Under the pieces are notes generated by a model, which saw only the letters and a program-made list of their open reading frames with translations, searched no databases and was not told the DNA's origin. From positions 1-26,951 of the IMG/VR virus record IMGVR_UViG_3300032092_000197: a DNA stretch of 26,951 nt; one strand, given 5' to 3'. A program made the translations under genes and the position numbers. Of the stretch, positions 1 through 6,119 are shown in pieces (the first letter of the stretch is position 1; every line of letters begins with the position of its first letter). Origin of the DNA: a virus.

Positions 1-139
1 AAATACAGCGGGAACTTATTTAGACTTTTTGTCCAATGGTTTCAAAATTAGAACTACATCAGGTGATTTAAATTCTAGTGGACAGTATACATACGCCGCT
101 TTTGCCGAAAACCCATTCAAATATTCCATTGCACGATAG
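1..139 (+). CDS. Tail fibre or tail spike protein, C-terminal end (partial)
   Basis: This is the last 45 codons of a gene that begins before the window; the reading frame starts at base 2 and ends with TAG at 137-139. The final residues read YAAFAENPFKYSIAR. That ending, with a Tyr-rich strand followed by AFAENPFKY, is one I know from the C-termini of many phage tail fibre and other tail-tip proteins, where it closes a beta-rich receptor-binding domain. The next gene starts 9 bases later with its own ribosome binding site. The role in host adsorption is inferred from this ending and from the position just before a likely tail accessory gene and the lysis genes. The fold and length of the full protein cannot be judged from this fragment. 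Confidence 0.7.
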   Translation, partial: NTAGTYLDFLSNGFKIRTTSGDLNSSGQYTYAAFAENPFKYSIAR

Positions 140-147
140 GACTCAAT

Positions 148-660
148 ATGTACGCACGCATTGAAAACAACGCAGTCACTCAAGTTGGTGAATTATCAAT
201 TCTCTTTCCAAACACATCAAACCCTACTCACGCATTTGCTATTGAGCAAGGTGCTTTAGAAGTGGTTGAAGGTGAGCAAAAAGACCAACGCTTTTATTGG
301 GTGACTTTTGACAGCTACCAAGTCAATGGCAATGTAGTGACACGCACCTACACAAACACGCCAAAGGCTTTGGAGGATGTGACTGAGACTCCAGAGGGTG
401 CTACTGAGCCAGTAACGACTAAAGGCTTGAAGTCACAATGGATTGCACAGAATAAGGCATCTGCTAACTCACTACTGGCATCTACTGATTGGATGGTCAT
501 TCGCAAGGCAGAGCGTGATGTGGCTATTCCTGCTGAAGTGATTGCTGAGAGAGCAGCCATCATTGCTGCTTGTACAACTAAAGAAGCAGCCATCATTGCT
601 GCTTCTACGATGGAGCAATTCATCAATGTTGTTGCACCTATAACAACTTATGAGCCATGA
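148..660 (+). CDS. Putative tail fibre accessory/assembly-type protein
   Basis: This 170-residue soluble protein has no signal peptide or membrane segment. Residues around 107-130 (STDWMVIRKAERDVAIPAEV) match a pattern common in phage proteins encoded just after tail fibres: a 'TDWxxIRxxE...vaIP..v...R' segment found in tail fibre assembly proteins and in C-terminal parts of tail proteins. The C-terminal part has two copies of an AAIIAA motif, encoded by a 20-base direct repeat. The ATG at 148 is preceded by AGGA with 6 bases of spacing. Its stop overlaps the next start as ATGA (657-660). The likely role is folding or attachment of the tail fibre. This is inferred from pattern and position; it could also be a minor tail component. 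Confidence 0.55.
   Translation: MYARIENNAVTQVGELSILFPNTSNPTHAFAIEQGALEVVEGEQKDQRFYWVTFDSYQVNGNVVTRTYTNTPKALEDVTETPEGATEPVTTKGLKSQWIAQNKASANSLLASTDWMVIRKAERDVAIPAEVIAERAAIIAACTTKEAAIIAASTMEQFINVVAPITTYEP
552..604 (+). repeat. 20-bp direct repeat pair inside the tail accessory gene
   Basis: The same 20-base word (AGCAGCCATCATTGCTGCTT) occurs at 552-571 and 585-604, separated by 13 bases. Each copy is also an imperfect inverted repeat (AGCAGC and GCTGCT arms). In frame, both copies encode AAIIAA. The repeat unit is 33 bases, so slippage between copies would remove or add exactly 11 codons without a frameshift. Confidence 0.85.
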
Positions 661-884
661 CAGACGAAGTAACCCACAAACAAATCTATGAGCGTCTGTT
701 AGCTGTAGAACAAAAAGTAGACAAGCTGGACAAAAGTACAGAAGCTGTTGTCCAAGCTTTCAATGCAGCACAAGGAGCCTTTGTTGTTCTTGAATGGCTT
801 GCTAGGGCAGTGAAACCAATCTTAATTATTGGTGCTTTCTGTGGTGCTATATGGCTGGCTATAGAAAACAAGCTGCATCAATAA
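657..884 (+). CDS. Small membrane protein, holin candidate
   Basis: This 75-residue protein has a polar N-terminal half with a short coiled-coil look (IYERLLAVEQKVDKLDKST, about residues 10-28). A single hydrophobic segment follows near the C-terminus (PILIIGAFCGAIWLAIEN, about 54-71). One transmembrane helix next to a charged coil is compatible with small phage holins or with an accessory membrane protein. The ATG overlaps the previous stop as ATGA, and no strong ribosome binding site precedes it, so translation is probably coupled. It lies first in a run of six membrane or exported proteins ahead of Rz/Rz1 and the endolysin, which supports a lysis-related role. No specific family was recognised. 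Confidence 0.55.
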   Translation: MTDEVTHKQIYERLLAVEQKVDKLDKSTEAVVQAFNAAQGAFVVLEWLARAVKPILIIGAFCGAIWLAIENKLHQ

Positions 885-1015
885 TATTTCTATTATTAAT
901 ATCTTTCCCTATCGGGTCCAAAGAGGAGAAATATAAATGTGTCCGATGGACATGGACTGGAGATGTATATAACAGAAAAGTTGTATGCATTGAATGGAAA
1001 AAGGTTGAGCGATGA
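851..1015 (+). CDS. Small exported protein with two cysteines (54 aa)
   Basis: This gene overlaps the end of the previous gene in another frame and is easy to miss because of its size. The 54-residue product begins MAGYRKQAAS, then has a hydrophobic stretch (IIFLLLISFPIG) typical of a signal peptide or N-terminal anchor. The mature part reads KCVRWTWTGDVYNRKVVCIEW and could form a single disulfide in the periplasm. The pattern 'C-x-W-x-W-x-GDVxNRxVVC-x-x-W' is familiar to me from small proteins of other phages. The TGA at 1013-1015 overlaps the next ATG at 1012 (ATGA), as for the other genes in this block. The ribosome binding site is weak. The function is unknown; export is inferred from the N-terminus. 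Confidence 0.6.
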   Translation: MAGYRKQAASIIFLLLISFPIGSKEEKYKCVRWTWTGDVYNRKVVCIEWKKVER

Positions 1016-1506
1016 TTGATCCCATCACCGCCCTAGCTGGCATACAGAGTGCTATCAGCATGGTCAAGAAGGCCAGCAAGGTAGCCAATGATTTAGGCTC
1101 TCTTGCCCCAATGATTGGCAAGATGTTTGATGCTAAGAGCACAGCTACCAAGGCATTGATTGAAACGAAGAAGGGTAAAGGTTCCAACATGGGAACTGCT
1201 CTTCAGATTGAGATGGCACTTGAACAAGCTAGAGCCTTTGAGGAAGAGCTGAAGATGCTCTTCATGACAACAGGCAAGATTGATGTTTGGAATAAGATTA
1301 AAGAACGTCAAGCACAGATGGATATTGACGATGCAAGAGAGCTTCGCTCTTTAGAGAGAGCAGAGAAGAAGGCTAAACAAAAAGAACAAGAGATGAATGA
1401 GTTGGCAATAATTATTGGTGGCTGTGCTTTTGTTTTGTTCTTGGTTGGAATTGGTATTTATGAGTTGATGGAGTTTTGTGAAACCACTAGAAGGTGTGGC
1501 AGGTGA
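1012..1506 (+). CDS. Conserved phage protein with C-terminal membrane helix
   Basis: This 164-residue protein has three parts. The N-terminal region (1-45, ITALAGIQSAISMVKKASKV) is amphipathic and small-residue rich. The middle is helical and strongly charged (about 65-130, including LERAEKKAKQKEQEMNELA). One strong transmembrane helix follows near the C-terminus (about 131-152, IIIGGCAFVLFLVGIGIYEL). The 'MIDPITALAGIQSAISMVKK...ND.GSL.P..GK.FDAK' opening is familiar from hypothetical proteins of other phages that sit near tail fibre or lysis genes. The ATG is preceded by AAGG with about 7 bases of spacing and overlaps the previous stop. A structural or membrane role during infection is possible; no biochemical function is known to me. 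Confidence 0.6.
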   Translation: MIDPITALAGIQSAISMVKKASKVANDLGSLAPMIGKMFDAKSTATKALIETKKGKGSNMGTALQIEMALEQARAFEEELKMLFMTTGKIDVWNKIKERQAQMDIDDARELRSLERAEKKAKQKEQEMNELAIIIGGCAFVLFLVGIGIYELMEFCETTRRCGR

Positions 1507-1652
1507 ACGAATATCAAAAGACCTTTGACTTATGTATAAAGATATTTGTCTATGGGTGTGTGGCTCTGTACTTCTTAGGCTTCCTGAAGTTCTTGCCTGA
1601 TGATCTGTCTGACAGGATTGTGAACTTGTTATTAGGAAAAGTTGGGCTATGA
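1503..1652 (+). CDS. Tiny membrane protein (49 aa, GTG start)
   Basis: This is a short gene with a GTG start at 1503 that overlaps the previous TGA (GTGA, 1503-1506). It ends with TGA at 1650-1652, which overlaps the next ATG at 1649. AAGG lies about 9 bases upstream. The product has one hydrophobic helix (about residues 12-30, IKIFVYGCVALYFLGFLKFL) and a charged C-terminal tail beginning PDDLSDRIV. Its exact fit between two genes through stop/start overlaps on both sides is the main evidence that it is real. The topology would suit a small holin-like or accessory lysis protein, but no family is recognised. Confidence 0.55.
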   Translation: MNEYQKTFDLCIKIFVYGCVALYFLGFLKFLPDDLSDRIVNLLLGKVGL

Positions 1653-1876
1653 GATATTTATTATTGTTATTGCTGCTCACTGGTTGTGAAGATAAGTACA
1701 GATACTTCTGTCAAAACCCTGACAACTTTCATGCTGAGTCGTGCCAGAAACCTAGATGTCAATTCACACAGACATGCCCTGAGTATTTAGTAGCCCCTAT
1801 ATTGGAGAAACAAATTGATAGAACTGCTAACAAAAATGATGACACCAAGCCAGCCCAAACCAAAACTAACAACTGA
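1649..1876 (+). CDS. Putative cysteine-rich lipoprotein
   Basis: This 75-residue protein has a classic type II signal peptide: MRY, a run of seven Leu, then the lipobox LLTGC with the lipidated Cys at position 13. The mature part holds several more cysteines (YRYFCQNPDNF, ESCQKPRCQFTQTCPEYLV), so disulfides in the periplasm are likely. The tail after about residue 55 is polar and rich in Asn, Lys and Thr. The pattern 'EDKYRY.CQ.P.N...C..P.C....TCP..L' is one I recognise from small proteins of other phages. It is separate from the Rz1 lipoprotein found further on. It may sit in the outer membrane after injection or late in infection. Its job is unknown. Confidence 0.65.
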   Translation: MRYLLLLLLLTGCEDKYRYFCQNPDNFHAESCQKPRCQFTQTCPEYLVAPILEKQIDRTANKNDDTKPAQTKTNN

Positions 1877-2357
1877 AGAGTTTGAGGTTAGGGTTTGGGG
1901 ATTTGTAGTGGTGGCTATTACAGTCATCCTATTTGGCATTGTGTTTGCCTTACTATATTCTGTTACTTTTGTAACACAACCAATCAAGAGCATGGCTCCA
2001 ATTGACCAAGCATACACCAAGATGCTTAATGATATAGTATTACTTATTGTAGGTGGCATTGGTGGTATTGTAGGTAAGAGGGCTGTTAATTCAGCACAGA
2101 ATGCATTCAAGCCAACACAGCCCCCAATGCAGGGCTGTGGCGGTGGTTATGGAGGTGGTGGCTATGGGGGCAGCTACGCCTCACCACAGTCTGCCTATGG
2201 CCTTCCTAGCCAGCCCTTTGGTGCTATGCCTGTATGGAAGAACCCAGAGCTAGATGAGAGCTGGACTCCCGGTCCACCACCAACGACACCTCCTGAACAC
2301 ATGGAACCTGATGAGGAAAGAGAAGAGATAGCTCTGGCAAGAAAAGAGGCTGAGTGA
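1836..2357 (+). CDS. Two-helix membrane protein with Gly/Pro-rich tail
   Basis: The N-terminal part (LTTEEFEVRVWGFVVVAITV, then a Phe/Leu-rich stretch) gives one strong transmembrane helix. A second hydrophobic segment is IVLLIVGGIGGIVG at about residues 63-76. The spacer SMAPIDQAYTKMLNDI between them is typical of a conserved small phage membrane protein family. After that comes an unusual low-complexity tail with GGGYGGGGYGG, then a Pro-rich stretch, and an acidic/basic end (EPDEEREEIALARKEAE). I chose ATG 1836 (or 1839), which matches the usual MTP-like start. A TTG at 1815 has a better ribosome binding site (GGAG, 7 bases away) and would add 7 residues. A holin-like function is possible but unproven. 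Confidence 0.6.
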   Translation: MMTPSQPKPKLTTEEFEVRVWGFVVVAITVILFGIVFALLYSVTFVTQPIKSMAPIDQAYTKMLNDIVLLIVGGIGGIVGKRAVNSAQNAFKPTQPPMQGCGGGYGGGGYGGSYASPQSAYGLPSQPFGAMPVWKNPELDESWTPGPPPTTPPEHMEPDEEREEIALARKEAE

Positions 2358-2827
2358 TGTTTCCTATACCACTCCCTTGGCTCATCATTAGTGCAACCAT
2401 TGCACTGTTTGGCACATACCAAGTTGGTCATCACTATGGCTGGCTTGAGCGTGACGAAGAGATGCAGATAGAGATAGCTAAGAAGAATGAAGAAGCCCGT
2501 GAGCTAGAGAAGAACATGACTACTAAACTTGCTGATAAAGAAACAGCATTAAGAAAGGCAAAGAATGAAATATCTAACAAACAGTCTGCTATGCGTGAGC
2601 TTGCTAACACTGGTAGGTTGCGCCTCCCCACCACCAGTTGTGTACAAACCAGCACAGGTTCCACCCCTGCCACAGGAGATAGCGGAGCTGATGCAGCCGA
2701 ACTTGAGCGACAGACTATTAACACTCTTATCGACATCGTTGCCGAAGGAGACAAAGCCATCGCCAAGCACACAGCCTGTGTCGCAGCCTACAACGAAATG
2801 AGGGAGTTGGTTAATGGTAAACGCTGA
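2357..2827 (+). CDS. Rz: Inner-membrane spanin (Rz-like, i-spanin)
   Basis: This 156-residue protein has an N-terminal transmembrane helix (about 7-22, LPWLIISATIALFGTYQVG). A long charged helical region follows (about 30-90, rich in Glu, Lys and Ala), then a C-terminal part with more helices. This is the layout of i-spanins, which span the periplasm and with Rz1 fuse the inner and outer membranes at the end of lysis. The strongest evidence is a complete lipoprotein gene inside it in the +1 frame, the classic embedded Rz/Rz1 arrangement, directly before the endolysin. ATG 2357 overlaps the previous stop (TGATG) with AGAGG upstream; a GTG at 2354 is an alternative start. Confidence 0.8.
   Translation: MFPIPLPWLIISATIALFGTYQVGHHYGWLERDEEMQIEIAKKNEEARELEKNMTTKLADKETALRKAKNEISNKQSAMRELANTGRLRLPTTSCVQTSTGSTPATGDSGADAAELERQTINTLIDIVAEGDKAIAKHTACVAAYNEMRELVNGKR
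2565..2801 (+). CDS. Rz1: Outer-membrane spanin lipoprotein (Rz1-like, o-spanin)
   Basis: This gene lies entirely inside the Rz-like gene in another frame. The 78-residue product has a type II signal peptide, MKYLTNSLLCVSLLTLVGC, with the lipidated Cys at 19. A Pro-rich mature part follows (ASPPPVVYKPAQVPPLPQE), as is usual for Rz1 proteins, which are outer-membrane lipoproteins that bind Rz across the periplasm. The ATG has AAAGG 6 bases upstream. Length and overlap type match the embedded class of two-component spanins. The last third (TKPSPSTQPVSQPTTK) is polar and Pro/Thr-rich. I am confident in this call because lipobox, composition and location all agree. Confidence 0.85.
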   Translation: MKYLTNSLLCVSLLTLVGCASPPPVVYKPAQVPPLPQEIAELMQPNLSDRLLTLLSTSLPKETKPSPSTQPVSQPTTK

Positions 2828-3428
2828 ACAACTAAGACAACTTAAAATTGATACTGCCTTGGTAGATCCTTTTAATGAAACCTTTGAAAGGTTTGGTATT
2901 GTTACTCCTGCACAACAGGCTTCATGGATTGGTCAATGTGGACATGAGTGTGGAAACTTCCGCATCATGGAAGAAAACCTGAACTATCGTGCTCCTACCC
3001 TGCTTAAGCTGTTTCCTCAGAATCCTAAGCGTGTATGGGGCTTCACCCCTGAAACTGCTGCTGCCTATGAACGTCAGCCACAGCGTATCGCCAATAGGAT
3101 TTATGGCAATCGTATGGGCAACAGGGATGAGGCATCAGGGGATGGGTTCAGGTTCCGTGGCTCCGGCTTCCTCCAGCTAACTGGCATGAATAATTTCTAC
3201 CACGCTGGACAAGCCTTGGGAGTTGATTTTATTATGCAACCAGAGCTGGTTCGTACACCTATGTATGCTGCCCAGACTGCCGGATGGTTCTGGCAGACTC
3301 ACAGGCTCAATCAGTATGCTGATAGCGGTGACATCCTGACCATGACAAAACGTATCAATGGTGGTACTATTGGACTTGAAGATCGTAAGAAGCATATTGA
3401 ACATGCCTTACATGTATTAGGTGGTTGA
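2814..3428 (+). CDS. Endolysin, glycoside hydrolase family 19 (chitinase-like lysozyme)
   Basis: This 204-residue enzyme should cleave the glycan strands of peptidoglycan during lysis. The GH19 core is easy to see: QCGHECGNF holds the catalytic acid Glu45 (usual form HExGxF), followed by MEENLNY with the second acidic residue near position 54. The substrate-cleft motifs IANRIYGNRMGN and FRFRGSGFLQLTG and a late TKRINGG also match the family. There is no signal peptide, so it needs a holin or similar to reach the wall. The ATG has AGGGAG about 7 bases upstream and overlaps the end of Rz by 14 bases. Length is normal for phage GH19 endolysins. A Cys beside the catalytic Glu (HEC) is slightly unusual. 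Confidence 0.92.
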   Translation: MVNAEQLRQLKIDTALVDPFNETFERFGIVTPAQQASWIGQCGHECGNFRIMEENLNYRAPTLLKLFPQNPKRVWGFTPETAAAYERQPQRIANRIYGNRMGNRDEASGDGFRFRGSGFLQLTGMNNFYHAGQALGVDFIMQPELVRTPMYAAQTAGWFWQTHRLNQYADSGDILTMTKRINGGTIGLEDRKKHIEHALHVLGG

Positions 3429-3453
3429 CTAGATCATCTATTTGTGGTATGAC
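3425..3453 (+). promoter_or_regulatory. Possible sigma-70-like promoter before the metallopeptidase gene
   Basis: TTGACT at 3425-3430 and TATGAC at 3448-3453 are separated by exactly 17 bases. They match the -35 consensus at 5 of 6 positions and the -10 consensus at 4 of 6. The site lies in the only sizeable gap of the late block (43 bases) and would give a short leader before the ATG at 3472. No terminator was seen next to it, so read-through from upstream is also likely. This could be chance. Confidence 0.3.
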
Positions 3454-3471
3454 AAGGCTTAAAGGTATATA

Positions 3472-3780
3472 ATGTTACCAGCTTCTCTAAGTATTATTGG
3501 CAGAGAAGTGCCGATTAAAATTGTAGATGTATTCCCAGATCAACTAGGAGAGTACAACTATGACGATTATGCAATTAAAATAAAGTCTGGTCAGCACCCC
3601 TTAGCGGAGGCAGATACATTGTTACATGAATGTATACACGCTATAGACGACTGCTTCCAATTAAAACTGTCAGAGAGGCAAGTGTATTGTTTAGCTGTAG
3701 GAGTGTTAGCACTACTTAGAGATAACAGAGATATGCTTGCCTATTTAACTGAAGCAATAGAGAAACCAAGAAACATATGA
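3472..3780 (+). CDS. Small HExxH metallopeptidase-like protein
   Basis: This 102-residue protein has a clear zinc-peptidase motif, LLHECIHAIDD, with His52, Glu53 and His56. It sits in the usual place after a beta-rich N-terminal half and a small-loop segment (GQHPLAEADT). A second helical half (LSERQVYCLAVGVLALLRD) could supply a third metal ligand. Small stand-alone HExxH proteins of this shape are common among phages and are usually annotated as putative metallopeptidases. The ATG has AAAGG 6 bases upstream, and its stop overlaps the next ATG (3777-3780). It is therefore made together with a large virion-type protein, which hints at a processing role, though this is inference. It lacks a signal peptide, so it acts in the cytoplasm or in the particle. 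Confidence 0.65.
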   Translation: MLPASLSIIGREVPIKIVDVFPDQLGEYNYDDYAIKIKSGQHPLAEADTLLHECIHAIDDCFQLKLSERQVYCLAVGVLALLRDNRDMLAYLTEAIEKPRNI

Positions 3781-5900
3781 AAGATTTTACAGCACAACAG
3801 AAAGAAGTCGTTGCTAGAAAGCTAGGCTATGATGGCCCTATGCAAGGCTTCGATGAATTCCTTGCGTCATCTCCTGCTTTGGAAGCTAAGTATGCTGCCA
3901 TCACTGGTAAGTTTGCTGAGCGCATGGCTAGGGGTGGATTGATTAGACTGCGTAAGTTTGCTCAGGGTGGGGATGTATTTAACTTTAATGCTGGTGGTGT
4001 AGTATTCGATCCTAAACTGGCTACAGTTGATTATACACAGGCTCAAATTAATCAAGCTCTTCGTGACGAACTTAAAGCTAGACCTGATGTAGATCCAGCA
4101 GCTTTGGCTGCTCATGCTAAGTCAGTGTATGGTCTTACAGATGCTGAAATTAGTACAGCTTATGCTTCGCTCTTACCCCAAAAAGTAACAAGCGGAGTTA
4201 CTGGTGGTGGTGAAGTTACCTACTCAGGAACTGGTGTTCCTCAAGCTGCAGCACCTTCTAAGATAACACCAGAGAAGGTGGTTTATAACGCTCTTCAAGA
4301 CATCTCTCCCACAGCAAGAGCAGGAGCAGCTACAACTGTCACAGAGACAACACCTGTTGCAACATCCTTAGCTGCTGCACCAACAAAAATAACAGCAGAA
4401 CAAGTAACAGCAGCTACAGCCTATCCTGAAATGGCTAAAGTGTTAGCTGGATTTACTCCAGCAACAGGAACACTTTCTACCGCAGCTACAGTAAAAGCAG
4501 CAGAAGCAGGACCAACAGCTCTTGCTGGTGCGGCTGATAGGGCTGAACAAATTGCAACGCCTGTCACAGTAAAAGCTCCTGAGGAGCGTACAATAACTGA
4601 AGCAGAAAAAGTAGCTGGTGCTGCTGTAGATATGACTAAGGTGGATACAGAGCTGGCTAAAGCTGCAGCAGCAGAGGGTGTGGTCACTGCAGACATGACT
4701 GTACAGGGACAGCTTGCTAAACTCACTAAAGATTTTGATGCTACCAATCCTCCTGCTTGGGCTGCTGGTGCATTGAGAGCTGTTACAGCAGAGATGGCTG
4801 CTAGGGGCTTAGGAGCTTCTAGTTTAGCTGGTGCTGCTTTGGTACAGGCTGCTATGGAGAAAGCTCTTCCCATTGCTTCTGCCGATGCTGCTATTTATCA
4901 GCAGATGGCTACACAGAACTTGTCTAATAGACAACAGATAGCTGTTCTTACAGCACAACAAAGAGCTACATTCTTAGGTCAAGAGTTTGATCAAAACTTC
5001 CAGACTCGTGTTATTAATGCTGCCCGTGTAGCTGACATTGCTAACTTAAACTTTAACTCCAAGCAACAGATTGCTTTGGAGAATTCAAGACTAGCTCAGA
5101 CTGTTGACTTAGCCAATCTTAATAGCAGACAAGCTGCTTTCATGGCTGAGCTTGCACAGACAGCTACTCTTGAAACAACTAACTTAAATAACAGACAGAT
5201 AGCTGCAGTAGAAAATGCTAAATCTGCTTTGCAAATTGATTTGACTAACATGTCAAATGCACAGCAAGCAACATTGTTAAAGACACAGCTAACAGCACAA
5301 GCACTCTTAAGTGATACTGCTGCTACTAATGCTGCTAAACAGTTTAATGCTACAAGCACCAATCAAACAAATCAATTCTTTGCTAGTCTTTCTTCACAGA
5401 TTAGTCAGTTTAATTCTTCTCAAACAAATGCAATGGAGCAGTTTAGAGTTGATCAATCAAACTCCATTAAGAAATTTAATGCTGAGGTACAGAACCAAAG
5501 AGAACAGTTTAATGCTCAGCAAAGATTGGTAATTGATCAGTCTAATGCTCAGTGGCAAAGAGAGATTGCCACCATTAACACTGGTGCTATCAACACCGTC
5601 AATCTGTCTAATGCTCAACTTGCACAGCAGATGACATTAACAGAATATAATAATGAGATACAGATGTATCGTGATTCTGTCACTCATGCATGGCAATCTT
5701 CAGAGAATGATGCCAATAGATCTACTACATTAGCGGCTGCAGAACTAGCTAAGTCTGCACAGGTTGCTATAGCTAACGCAACCACAGCAGCAGCAAACGC
5801 TAGAGCACTGGGCGAATTAACTGCATCCTTTGTTGGTAAGACATCATTTGCAGATATTGTTAAAGCTGGCACAACTGCATTTGATTGGCTTTTAGGATAA
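3777..5900 (+). CDS. Virion/ejection-type protein with long hendecad-repeat region
   Basis: This 707-residue protein is rich in Ala, Gln, Asn and Thr. Residues 1-50 form a charged helical head. Residues 51-75 carry three Gly-Gly motifs (MARGGLIRLRKFAQGGDV, then FNAGGVVFDP). Residues about 150-320 are a low-complexity Ala/Thr/Pro-rich stretch. Residues 381-633 are 23 consecutive eleven-residue repeats, and the end (about 634-707) is Ala-rich helix. Such extended helical proteins next to giant genes in podovirus genomes are usually internal virion (ejection) or tail proteins. No enzymatic motif is visible. The ATG overlaps the metallopeptidase stop as ATGA. The assignment to the virion is inferred from size, composition and neighbours. 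Confidence 0.6.
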   Translation: MKDFTAQQKEVVARKLGYDGPMQGFDEFLASSPALEAKYAAITGKFAERMARGGLIRLRKFAQGGDVFNFNAGGVVFDPKLATVDYTQAQINQALRDELKARPDVDPAALAAHAKSVYGLTDAEISTAYASLLPQKVTSGVTGGGEVTYSGTGVPQAAAPSKITPEKVVYNALQDISPTARAGAATTVTETTPVATSLAAAPTKITAEQVTAATAYPEMAKVLAGFTPATGTLSTAATVKAAEAGPTALAGAADRAEQIATPVTVKAPEERTITEAEKVAGAAVDMTKVDTELAKAAAAEGVVTADMTVQGQLAKLTKDFDATNPPAWAAGALRAVTAEMAARGLGASSLAGAALVQAAMEKALPIASADAAIYQQMATQNLSNRQQIAVLTAQQRATFLGQEFDQNFQTRVINAARVADIANLNFNSKQQIALENSRLAQTVDLANLNSRQAAFMAELAQTATLETTNLNNRQIAAVENAKSALQIDLTNMSNAQQATLLKTQLTAQALLSDTAATNAAKQFNATSTNQTNQFFASLSSQISQFNSSQTNAMEQFRVDQSNSIKKFNAEVQNQREQFNAQQRLVIDQSNAQWQREIATINTGAINTVNLSNAQLAQQMTLTEYNNEIQMYRDSVTHAWQSSENDANRSTTLAAAELAKSAQVAIANATTAAANARALGELTASFVGKTSFADIVKAGTTAFDWLLG
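4917..5675 (+). repeat. 23 tandem 33-base (11-codon) repeats coding hendecads
   Basis: Starting at residue 381, the protein can be cut into 23 consecutive blocks of exactly 11 residues with no insertion or deletion. Asn is in the first position of 15 of them. Examples are NLSNRQQIAVL, NFNSKQQIALE, NLNSRQAAFMA, NMSNAQQATLL, NATSTNQTNQF, NSSQTNAMEQF, NAEVQNQREQF and NAQLAQQMTLT. Alternate blocks in the first half form 22-residue super-repeats; the middle blocks end in QF. Hendecads favour a right-handed or nearly straight helical bundle. At DNA level the copies have diverged and are not exact repeats. Confidence 0.85.
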
Positions 5901-5906
5901 ACTAGT

Positions 5907-6119
5907 ATGAAAAACTTTGATAATTTTTATAAAAAAGTAGACTCGATTGCTAATACTAAACAGTCTAAAGATAAGTCCTCAACATCAACTGGTCTTCTTT
6001 CTAGAAACAAAGATGTTCCAGAAACCAAACGCACTAGTGAAGATGTGTATAGTAAAGTGGCAGAGTACATTAAAGCTATCCGAAAACAAAAAGAGGAAAT
6101 TTTAAATGCAAAGTCCTGA
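5907..6119 (+). CDS. Small hypothetical protein in the virion block
   Basis: This 70-residue, basic and very polar protein reads as a helix (MKNFDNFYKKVDSIANTK), a Ser/Thr-rich linker (about 20-45) and a second helix (EDVYSKVAEYIKAIRKQKEE). It has no membrane segment, cysteine or catalytic motif. AGGA lies 9 bases before the ATG. Its end overlaps the next gene by 14 bases. Its place between two likely virion genes suggests a structural or assembly role, such as a small scaffold or connector, but I recognise no family. The region is AT-rich compared with its neighbours. Confidence 0.55.
   Translation: MKNFDNFYKKVDSIANTKQSKDKSSTSTGLLSRNKDVPETKRTSEDVYSKVAEYIKAIRKQKEEILNAKS

Noticed and set aside
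1351-1680. Open frame of 109 codons on the - strand
   Set aside because: It lies opposite three coupled + strand genes with good start signals, and its product is Ser/Asn/Leu-rich with no recognisable family.
3468-3473. TATAAT sequence resembling a -10 box
   Set aside because: It overlaps the ATG of the metallopeptidase gene, so transcription from it would start inside the coding sequence.
4421-4873. Open frame of 150 codons on the - strand
   Set aside because: It is the shadow of an Ala/Thr-rich low-complexity part of the 707-residue gene; such composition gives long antisense frames by chance.
4917-5675. Possible CRISPR-like or DNA-level tandem array with 33-base period
   Set aside because: The period is in codons; the DNA copies are diverged, there are no spacers, and the frame is open throughout.
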